Shown piece after piece: positions 53,311 through 60,181 of a stretch of 64,000 nucleotides of DNA; the first letter of the stretch is position 1; every line of letters starts with the position of its first letter. The translations under genes were made by a program, and so were the position numbers. The notes below the pieces were generated by a model. It made no database searches and was not told the DNA's origin. It saw only the letters and a program-made list of their open reading frames with translations. Source of the DNA: Alphaproteobacteria bacterium (GTDB lineage: Bacteria; Pseudomonadota; Alphaproteobacteria; Puniceispirillales; Puniceispirillaceae); contig JADHLI010000002.1 of NCBI GenBank assembly GCA_016780775.1, positions 62,001-126,000 of the forward strand, written 5' to 3'.

Positions 53311-54138
53311 CTACAACCCAAAACGCTGCCACAGGCTACGTGCTTCCAGCCTATCTAGCACACGGTCTGTTGCTGATTCTGCCATACCTGTTCCAAAGGG
53401 AAGCAAGCCGCGTTTCTGGGCAATAGTTATGACCTTCACTTCCTTGCCAAAACGCGCTTCCAGCACATCATGTAGCAGACCTATTTGGTCTATCAGCCCC
53501 AGTTTTTTAGCCTGTCGTCCAGTCCAGAAACGCCCCGAAAACAACTCGTTCTCATCCCCATCCAAACGGGTACCGCGGCGGCGGCGCACATAATCGATAA
53601 ATTGCTCATGGATATCAGATTGCAAAGATTTGAGATAAGCCACATCTTCTGGATTTTCTGGGCGAAAGGGATCAAGCATGGATTTTGATTTACCGCTTGT
53701 GTAAACGCGCCGCTCAATTCCAAGCTTATCCAGCACATCAGGAAATCCAAATCCAGCAGATATCACCCCAATAGAGCCTATAACTGATGCATTGCTTGCA
53801 TAAATTTCATCTGCACTAGCCGCAAGCCAATACCCCCCAGAAGCGGCCACATCCTCACAAAAGCATAAAACTGGCACTTCATGCTTTGCTGCCAATTGGC
53901 GGATGCGTGCTGCAATAAGTTCTGATTGCACAGGAGAACCACCAGGTGAATTGACAATAAGAGCAACAGCTTTGATATCAGAAGTAGAAAAAGCTTTTTT
54001 CAGCACCGGAGCAACGCTGTCCAAGGTCAAGCCGCGCCGAAAAGCACTGCCTTGCGCGCCGATAATGCCCGCCAACCTAACAACAGCAACGCGGGATTGC
54101 GACTTTTTCCAAAAGAGTAATTTTCTAAGAAAGGACAT
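53311..54138 (-). CDS. S49 family serine peptidase (SppA/SohB type)
   Basis: A 275-aa short-form signal-peptide peptidase. It has LIVNSPGGSPVQSELIAARI, the catalytic serine in CEDVAASGGYWLAASADEIYA, VIGSIGVI, and the lysine general base near YTSGKSKSMLDPF. It lacks the N-terminal membrane helix of long SppA; a short amphipathic start FLRKLLFWKK may contact the membrane. Homologues degrade cleaved signal peptides or act on membrane proteins. It lies between the tRNA methyltransferase and the zinc-ribbon gene. The start codon has little Shine-Dalgarno support. Confidence 0.9.
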   Translation of the reverse strand: MSFLRKLLFWKKSQSRVAVVRLAGIIGAQGSAFRRGLTLDSVAPVLKKAFSTSDIKAVALIVNSPGGSPVQSELIAARIRQLAAKHEVPVLCFCEDVAASGGYWLAASADEIYASNASVIGSIGVISAGFGFPDVLDKLGIERRVYTSGKSKSMLDPFRPENPEDVAYLKSLQSDIHEQFIDYVRRRRGTRLDGDENELFSGRFWTGRQAKKLGLIDQIGLLHDVLEARFGKEVKVITIAQKRGLLPFGTGMAESATDRVLDRLEARSLWQRFGL

Positions 54139-54212
54139 AGGATATATCTCGTACTGGTATTGCCATTTATGAAGAGGGGGAGGTTAAAAAAAACTAAAAA
54201 AACTCGGCCACA

Positions 54213-55049
54213 TCACGGCTTGATATGCTGGGCGGCAGGGTGGGTTAAGATAAGCCCCTCTCCTTTCATAACCTTTTGCGTGGCTGGCGTCAAAGCACCA
54301 GATGGCCGGTGCAGAACCAGTCCCGGCAACAACGCCATCGCCCCTTTTACCCCCTTGCGCGCGGTGATGACCATCCGCACCGCAGGGCTGGTAGCGTAAG
54401 ACCATAACGGATACAGCAGAATCTCTCCAGCCCCGCCATCACGCAAAGCTATCATCACCTCATCCGCGCGGTCGGCGCGCACAATAAAGCTCAAGCGCCC
54501 CTTATCACGCAACGCCCATAATCCGGCTCTAACCCAGTCTGTAAGGCTGGTCTGCCCATCGCCATTATGCGCAAGGCGACGACGACGGAAACGCGGATTT
54601 TTATCGCTAGCATGGTGAAAAGGCGGGTTAGCAAAGACCGCATCAAAGCTGGCACGCAGCATAGCAGGCATTTGCGTAATATCACCCGCTACTGGCCGGA
54701 TAGCCTGCGATAAATTGTTTTGAGCAATATTATGCGCCAAAAGTTCAGCACAAAAAGCATCTTTTTCAATCGCCGTGATATGACCATGAGAAAGGCGGGT
54801 ACGCACCGCAAGACTAACCCCGCCCACACCAGCGCCCATATCCAGCATACGTGGATCTTTTTTCTGGGAATTATTCTGGGAGTTATTCTGGGAGCTATTC
54901 TGGGGATTAATTGTCGCTGCCAGCATCACCGCATCCGTGCCTACGCGGTAACCATCACAAGGCTGGCGCAACAATACTGCCCCTGATAAAAAACTATCAT
55001 CACTGGTTGCAGGCGGACTTGCATCGTCTGGTGGCTGGCTAGTCGTCAT
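54213..55049 (-). CDS. tRNA1(Val) (adenine(37)-N6)-methyltransferase family protein (TrmN6-like)
   Basis: A 278-aa SAM-dependent methyltransferase. It has the N-terminal LSGAVLLRQPCDGYRVGTDAVMLAATI, the SAM motif MLDMGAGVGGVSLAV, and the catalytic NPPF motif in FDAVFANPPFHHASDKNP, typical of N6-adenine methyltransferases of the TrmN6 (YfiC) group. Between the first two motifs an in-frame 12-bp triplication (54868-54903) adds NNSQ repeats. I place the start at 55049, with AGGT seven bases upstream, overlapping the DUF2007 gene by 11 bp. Confidence 0.86.
   Translation of the reverse strand: MTTSQPPDDASPPATSDDSFLSGAVLLRQPCDGYRVGTDAVMLAATINPQNSSQNNSQNNSQKKDPRMLDMGAGVGGVSLAVRTRLSHGHITAIEKDAFCAELLAHNIAQNNLSQAIRPVAGDITQMPAMLRASFDAVFANPPFHHASDKNPRFRRRRLAHNGDGQTSLTDWVRAGLWALRDKGRLSFIVRADRADEVMIALRDGGAGEILLYPLWSYATSPAVRMVITARKGVKGAMALLPGLVLHRPSGALTPATQKVMKGEGLILTHPAAQHIKP
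54868..54903. repeat. 12-bp tandem repeat inside the TrmN6-like gene
   Basis: GAATTATTCTGG, GAGTTATTCTGG and GAGCTATTCTGG follow each other in frame and encode a polar Asn/Ser/Gln repeat in a loop before the SAM-binding motif. Confidence 0.85.
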
Positions 55050-55254
55050 AAAGCTGACCTTCATCCTCCAAGATTGCCCGTGCAGAAAACAGATAACCTT
55101 GTGTTACCATAACGCGGCGCGGAAAAGCGCCTATACCCCCTTCAAGGGCTGAAATATGCTGGTCAAACACCACATGCGGTATGTCTGCATCCCCCAGCAG
55201 AGACTGCAGGCGGGTCAGGCGTATCGGGCAGCAAGTTTTAACAAGGCATTCCAT
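55039..55254 (-). CDS. DUF2007 domain protein
   Basis: A 71-aa protein of the DUF2007 family (putative signal-transducing protein). It has the family layout: LVKTCCPIRLTRLQSLLGDADIPHVVFDQHIS, then PRRVMVTQGYLFSARAIL and an acidic end. The fold is ACT-like ferredoxin; the function is unknown. It overlaps the methyltransferase start by 11 bp and is divergent from the polyprenyl synthase gene, an arrangement repeated in other alphaproteobacteria. Confidence 0.85.
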   Translation of the reverse strand: MECLVKTCCPIRLTRLQSLLGDADIPHVVFDQHISALEGGIGAFPRRVMVTQGYLFSARAILEDEGQLYDD

Positions 55255-55290
55255 ATTGGCGATTATCAGGGATCAGAACAGATATTCCAA

Positions 55291-55320
55291 CCCCCAATAG
55301 ATGAGCCCCCGATAGATGAG
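55291..55320. repeat. 15-bp tandem duplication between DUF2007 and the polyprenyl synthase gene
   Basis: CCCCCAATAGATGAG (55291-55305) and CCCCCGATAGATGAG (55306-55320) are adjacent direct repeats in the divergent promoter region. Confidence 0.8.
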
Positions 55321-55478
55321 ATTATTTCTCCTCGCCTATCTAAGGGGCTTTTCGCTACTGCATTAAATCTAGGACGTGTTTAAATTTAAGGAAACACATA
55401 AATAGGGTCAGCCCACCTGCTAGAAATAGAACCTCTTTTTCCCTTGCCCAAAAGGGCTAAGCGCCTTAATTAACAGGC

Positions 55479-56534
55479 ATGAGCATGAATACCGCTGAAA
55501 ATATACACACCTTATCAGATGCTGCCCCATCCCTTGAGGGTATGGTTAGCCTGTGCGCGCCGGCAATGGCAGATGTGAATAAGGTTATTCTGGAGAAGAT
55601 GGCATCAGACGTGCCCCTCATACCGGAGCTAGCAGGGCATCTGATAGCCGCAGGCGGAAAGCGGATGCGCCCGATGTTAACCCTGATGGGCGCGCTGGCT
55701 GGCATAGCAGAGCAAAATATTCCAAAAAATATGCCAAAAGATATTCCGGCATCAGCACTCTATTTGGCGGCTTCTGTCGAATTTATCCATAACGCCACGC
55801 TATTGCATGATGATGTTATTGATCAGTCGGAAAAAAGACGTGGGCGCGATACTGCCAATGCGATGTGGGGCAATGAGGCTTCTGTGCTGGTGGGGGATTT
55901 TTTATTCGCGCGCGCATTTGAGCTAATGGTAAGCACTGGAGATATTGAAATATTGCGGATGCTATCTTCTGCGTCAGCGCGTATTACTGAGGGCGAGGTT
56001 ATGCAGATGAGCATGGCTGGCGCACCAGATAGCAGTCTTGAAGATTATCTGTCTGTTATTACCAACAAAACTGCCATTTTATTTGCCGCCGCCGCAGAGG
56101 CTGGCGCGCGGGTTGGTGGCGCTTCTGCCCCGATTTGCAGTGCGATGCATGCCTATGGATTGGCGCTAGGCCGGGCGTTTCAGATTTGTGATGATGCGCT
56201 AGATTATGGCATGGATAGCGACAAGATGGGAAAAAATAGTGGCGATGATTTTTATGATGGTAAAATTACCATGCCGGTGATTTTAGCGTGGCAGGACGGC
56301 AATGCGCAGGAGCAAGATTTTTGGATGCGCACCCTTAGCCAGCAAGATTACCAGACAGGCGATCTGCAAACCGCCCATGAAATCCTTAACCGCCATAGGG
56401 CCGTAGAACGTGCGCTAGCCCACGCTAAATCAGAGGCTGAAGCGGCTATAGCCGCCCTCACCCCACTCGGACAATCAGAGATAAGCAGCGCATTAATAAG
56501 CGGTGCCCGGTTTGCTGCCAAACGCGCTTATTAA
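55479..56534 (+). CDS. Polyprenyl diphosphate synthase (octaprenyl/decaprenyl type)
   Basis: This 351-aa trans-prenyltransferase lengthens farnesyl diphosphate to the side chain of ubiquinone. The first aspartate-rich motif is LLHDDVIDQSEKRRG and the second is QICDDALDYGMDSDKMGK. GGKRMRPML (substrate lysine and arginines) and the chain-length region ASVEFIHNATLLHDD agree with long-chain synthases such as IspB. The second ATG, two codons on, is an alternative start. The gene stands alone, divergent from DUF2007, and ends 4 bp from the remnant holin gene. Confidence 0.92.
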   Translation: MSMNTAENIHTLSDAAPSLEGMVSLCAPAMADVNKVILEKMASDVPLIPELAGHLIAAGGKRMRPMLTLMGALAGIAEQNIPKNMPKDIPASALYLAASVEFIHNATLLHDDVIDQSEKRRGRDTANAMWGNEASVLVGDFLFARAFELMVSTGDIEILRMLSSASARITEGEVMQMSMAGAPDSSLEDYLSVITNKTAILFAAAAEAGARVGGASAPICSAMHAYGLALGRAFQICDDALDYGMDSDKMGKNSGDDFYDGKITMPVILAWQDGNAQEQDFWMRTLSQQDYQTGDLQTAHEILNRHRAVERALAHAKSEAEAAIAALTPLGQSEISSALISGARFAAKRAY

Positions 56535-56538
56535 GCCC

Positions 56539-56966
56539 TTATCCGGTATTGCCTTTAAGCTTTTCAAAACTGCGGATGCCAGCCATGCCTAGCAAACCCA
56601 ATAACAGCTCAAACAGATAGTCTGTTGGCAATGCTGGCAGGGGCGCATCTATGCCCATAGCCGTATTTACCATCTGTGGGCTATCGGCGCGCCCAAAAAC
56701 ACCCATGCTACGCCCAGCGCACAAGACCAGCCAGCCAAAGGCCGCCAGCCAGCTAGGAATAGCGAGCGTTTTTGCAAGGCAAGCTGATTGAGCTGATGTT
56801 GGCGCTGATGGCTAAGTTTTTCCATCTCCATCTCGCTAGACAGCCCTTCATCTATCTGGCCGCGCACGGCTGTCATTATCGCCTCGGCTTGTCGTTTGTT
56901 TTTTACATGATGGCCAACTGCCCCTTCTAGGACAGGCCATAACATAGTTAAAAATGCTGGGCTCAT
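56539..56966 (-). pseudogene. Holin of 3TMs family (gene-transfer-agent/phage holin), frame broken
   Basis: The first frame (56966 down to about 56667) gives SPAFLTMLWPVLEGAVGHHV, a coiled-coil helix and SLFLAGWRPLAGWSCALGVAWVFLGAP, then stops. The same protein continues in the -1 frame as QMVNTAMGIDAPLPALPTD and YLFELLLGLLGMAGIRSFEKLKG. Together they make a complete Holin_3TM protein of the type linked to gene-transfer-agent release. A one-base loss, perhaps in GTTTTTGGG around 56690-56697, would explain the break. A programmed shift or sequencing error is possible. It sits just downstream of a decayed lysozyme gene. Confidence 0.72.
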
Positions 56967-57017
56967 TGGGGGGGTCGCCTTTTTATTTGTGTTGGGGGGG
57001 GCATCAATACCCTAGCT

Positions 57018-57410
57018 TTAAGACTTATCGTCTGAGAGCGCCTGCAAACAGGACATATCGCCCCTGAACAGGGCGGCTGTTTCCTCGGCGCGGCGGCCAA
57101 CCTGCCTTGCCCATTTACTTGCTAAGGCCTGATCTGCGGCGGTGTGCAAATCACCTGATATAGGGGCTGTTCGCATTTTCACAAAGCTGGCTAGGCGCGG
57201 GGCACCCAAATTATACGCCATAGAAATAAGCGCTAGTCGAGGGCCAATCGGCAAGGCTTCCCACCCCTCTAGCCAGATATCAAGGATGGATACGGCGAGC
57301 TGATAATCAGTTTCATACAGAAAGTTAATTTCCGCCACATTTAGCCCGCGATCAGACAGGTTGCGCCCGACCCCGATGGTAAGCTTGCCAACGCTGGCCA
57401 GATAAGAATT
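57018..57410 (-). pseudogene. GH24-type lysozyme (endolysin), 5'-truncated remnant
   Basis: The readable frame after an in-frame TGA (57413-57411) gives NSYLASVGKLTIGVGRNLSD and RGLNVAEINFLYETDYQLAV, then LPIGPRLALISMAYNLGAPRLASF and WARQVGRRAEETAALFRG. These are the middle and C-terminal parts of a phage-type GH24 muramidase. The N-terminal helix with the catalytic Glu is missing, and the catalytic Asp position (usually YxD before GxxT) is Ala. No ATG starts the frame; a GTG at 57338 would give only 106 aa. It lies 51 bp upstream of the broken holin gene on the same strand. Confidence 0.72.
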
Positions 57411-57550
57411 TCATCTGCAAATCCACAATATTCTGCCTATCAGCGGCATCTTAATGATATAAGGATTATCTGCAGGGTTATCTGGTATGGTCGATCTTTG
57501 GCTCATTAACTGTCTGCACCCTTAAAATATTGGTATAGCTGGTAGAAATT

Positions 57551-58978
57551 ATGCGCTCACACCCTCGCTTTAAGCACAATAAAAAGAATATTCCAGCAAA
57601 GAAAAAACGTGGCAACAACCCACGCGACCATGCCAAAAAGCTACCACGCAACAGCCCGCCCATCACTGTGGAGATTACCCATATTGGTGGTCGTGGTGAT
57701 GGGGTAGGGCGTGCAGATTATACCCTGAATTATACCCAGAAATCCTATACGGTATTTGTGCCAGAAACACTGCCTGGCGAGGTTGTTACCGCACAACCGC
57801 AGCAGATAAATGCCCAAGGTATCCGCGCCGAATTGATAGAACTTAATCAAGCAAGCGATAATAGGCGCACACCGCCCTGCCCAGCTTTCGGGCGTTGTGG
57901 CGGCTGTCAACTTCAGCATCTAAACGACAACAGCTATCAAAGCTGGAAATCAGCACTCTTGGAAAAAAGCCTTTCAGAGTTAGGTGTTGTACCGAAAGAA
58001 TGGGGGAGCGCCTTTTGGGGGGATGCACCGACAAGGCGGCGGGCCACCTTATCTTACCGCCGCGCCGCAGATAGCGCCATTATCGGCTTTTTAGGCCGGC
58101 AAACCCATTTCATTACCCCGATCGACGAATGCATCATCCTGCAACCAGCAATAAAGGCGCTGTTAGCCCCTTTGCATATTTTTGCAAAAATGGCCCTAAG
58201 GAAAGGCGATACGGGCCGTTTGCAGATAAATATGCTGGATGCAGGCGCAGATATCACCCTGTTGCCAGATGCAGAAATGCCGCAAGACCAACAAACTAGC
58301 CTTGCCAGCGCAGCAGCACAAACTGATTTGCTAGCCGTAATAGTGCGGCTATCTATTCAACAGCCAGATAGTCATGTTGCCACCCCCCTACTCGCACCCA
58401 AAAGTGCTAGCCTATCTAGCTTTGGTGTACCTGCAATAATGCCCCCTGCTAGTTTTCTGCAAGCTAGCGCAGAAGGGGAGGCAGCGATGATAAAGCTGCT
58501 GGCCAGCAAAATAGCTGATAATAGCCGCATCATCGACCTGTTTTGCGGGGCGGGGACCTTATCGCTAGGCCTATTGCCACGTGGGTGCGAGCTATTGGCA
58601 ATAGATGAAGATGGGGCTGCAATCTCAACCTTTGAAGCGGCAGCGCATCAAGCTGGTTTTGGCCAGCAAGCCCGGTTTGAGCGGCGAAATCTGTTTGATG
58701 CACCGCTTCTGCCAGCAGAAGTAAAAGGTATAGACACAGTCATTTTAGACCCACCAAGACAAGGAGCAGAGGCGCAAATAACCTTACTAAAACAAGCCCG
58801 TATCCCACAAATTCTGATGGTGTCATGCAATCCGCGGACACTTGCACGCGATCTGGCCATTTTGATAGCAGACACCCGCTATCATCTGGACAGTGTTACC
58901 TTGATTGACCAGTTTGTGTATTCCACTCATATCGAGGCGGTAGCCTGTCTGCGTCTTGTAGAAGAAGACACAAAATAG
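57551..58978 (+). CDS. 23S rRNA (uracil-5-)-methyltransferase family protein (RlmD/RumA-like)
   Basis: A 475-aa SAM-dependent RNA m5U methyltransferase. After a basic N-terminal tail, a TRAM domain (ITHIGGRGDGVGRADY ... FVPETLPGEVV) leads to the iron-sulfur cysteines in PPCPAFGRCGGCQLQHL. The catalytic domain has RIIDLFCGAGTLSLGLLPRG, DTVILDPPRQGA and the nucleophile motif MVSCNPRTLARDLAIL. Alphaproteobacteria typically have one such enzyme; which uridine (747 or 1939) it methylates cannot be told here. The RHH gene follows 11 bp downstream. Confidence 0.92.
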   Translation: MRSHPRFKHNKKNIPAKKKRGNNPRDHAKKLPRNSPPITVEITHIGGRGDGVGRADYTLNYTQKSYTVFVPETLPGEVVTAQPQQINAQGIRAELIELNQASDNRRTPPCPAFGRCGGCQLQHLNDNSYQSWKSALLEKSLSELGVVPKEWGSAFWGDAPTRRRATLSYRRAADSAIIGFLGRQTHFITPIDECIILQPAIKALLAPLHIFAKMALRKGDTGRLQINMLDAGADITLLPDAEMPQDQQTSLASAAAQTDLLAVIVRLSIQQPDSHVATPLLAPKSASLSSFGVPAIMPPASFLQASAEGEAAMIKLLASKIADNSRIIDLFCGAGTLSLGLLPRGCELLAIDEDGAAISTFEAAAHQAGFGQQARFERRNLFDAPLLPAEVKGIDTVILDPPRQGAEAQITLLKQARIPQILMVSCNPRTLARDLAILIADTRYHLDSVTLIDQFVYSTHIEAVACLRLVEEDTK

Positions 58979-58989
58979 GGCCATTAGAG

Positions 58990-59217
58990 ATGATGAAATA
59001 TTCTGTATCCTTGCATGGCCACGCTACCTCAGTCTCGCTAGAGCCGGAATTTTGGACACAGATCTGCCAAATTGCTAAGGCACGAGAGCAATCTGTCGCC
59101 AGCTTAATCTCAGAAATAGATGACCAGCGTGACCCACAAGATGGCACTGGCCTGTCTGGTGCGTTGCGCCTGTTTGTACTGAAAGATGTATTATCCCGTC
59201 TTGAGGGGACAAGATAG
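58990..59217 (+). CDS. Ribbon-helix-helix domain protein (RHH_4)
   Basis: A 75-aa protein matching the alphaproteobacterial RHH_4 family. It has YSVSLHGHATSVSLEPEFW, IAKAREQSVASLISEID and GLSGALRLFVLKDVLSRL. Such proteins are presumed DNA-binding dimers, but their targets are unknown. It is 11 bp downstream of the rRNA methyltransferase gene and is probably co-transcribed. Two ATGs stand in tandem at the start. Confidence 0.88.
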   Translation: MMKYSVSLHGHATSVSLEPEFWTQICQIAKAREQSVASLISEIDDQRDPQDGTGLSGALRLFVLKDVLSRLEGTR

Positions 59218-59406
59218 CAGAAGTCCTGCTTGCTAAAGACACCCAAATGAAACAGATAATTAAGCTAAATAGATAATTTCGAAGCGACCTTAAGGGTCTA
59301 TTCTGAGATAGCCTGCGCTCTCAAGATAGGGTATGAAGGAAGCTAGCATTCAATATTTTGGTTCAATAAAGCAGATACTTAAAACATTCATCGAAGGGGT
59401 CTAGTG

Positions 59407-60159
59407 ATGCATCTTGCCATTTTACGCACCGGGCAAACCAATGCAGCTATTCGCGCCAATTTCCCAGACTATCCAGATTTGTACGAAAATTTGCTACAGG
59501 AAGGCGCAAGCCATATCAAACATGCCTTTAGCTTTAGTGATTTTGCTGTCTTTAATGGTGAGATGCCTGCCGATCCTGATGAATTTGATGGGTATATCAT
59601 TACTGGTTCAGCCGCAGGCGTCTATGAAGATCATGACTGGATGCAACCACTTTTTGCCTTTATCAAAGCCTGTGATGTCCTGAAAAAGCCCTTATGCGGG
59701 ATATGTTTTGGCCATCAGGCGATTGCCAAAGCCCTTGGCGGGGAAGTGGTAAAATGGCCAAATGGTTGGGGTGTTGGTGTGCATGATATGCAGATAACCG
59801 CTCACACTGACTGGATGCCCCAAGCAGATAAAATGGCGCTGATTTATTTCCATCAAGATCAGGTAACAAAACTTCCAGAAGGCGCAAAAAAACTAGCTAC
59901 TAATGAATTTTGCGCAATTGGCGCCTTTGCCAAAGCACAGCACGTTTTTTGCCTACAAGGCCATCCAGAATTCCCAGCTGACTATTCTGCAGCCCTGCTA
60001 GAGGCTATCCGCGAGAAGGTTGGCGATAGCCGAACGGAGGCCGCGCTTACGAGCCTTTCAGAGCATACAGACGCAACAGAAGTAGCACGTTGGATCGCTG
60101 ATTTTTTTCATCAAACGCATCTGGCCAACGCAGATAAAGCGAAACTAAAGACCGCTTAG
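59407..60159 (+). CDS. Class I glutamine amidotransferase (GMP synthase-like)
   Basis: A stand-alone GATase1 of 250 aa. It has the oxyanion segment DGYIITGSAAGVYEDHDW, the nucleophile cysteine in CGICFGHQAIAKALGG, and the His and Glu of the triad in LQGHPEF. The ATG at 59407 has GAAGGGG upstream; a GTG one codon earlier is possible. No synthetase domain is fused, so the ammonia acceptor is unknown; relatives hydrolyse gamma-glutamyl compounds or feed ammonia to partners. The hydantoinase-like gene follows 22 bp downstream, suggesting a common pathway for an amide or gamma-glutamyl substrate (inference). Confidence 0.87.
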   Translation: MHLAILRTGQTNAAIRANFPDYPDLYENLLQEGASHIKHAFSFSDFAVFNGEMPADPDEFDGYIITGSAAGVYEDHDWMQPLFAFIKACDVLKKPLCGICFGHQAIAKALGGEVVKWPNGWGVGVHDMQITAHTDWMPQADKMALIYFHQDQVTKLPEGAKKLATNEFCAIGAFAKAQHVFCLQGHPEFPADYSAALLEAIREKVGDSRTEAALTSLSEHTDATEVARWIADFFHQTHLANADKAKLKTA

Positions 60160-60181
60160 AGTTTAAAAGGAATTAACGGTT

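Noticed and set aside
56539-57413. Intact prophage
   Set aside because: Only two broken lysis genes remain; no integrase, capsid, tail or terminase genes and no attachment repeats were seen.
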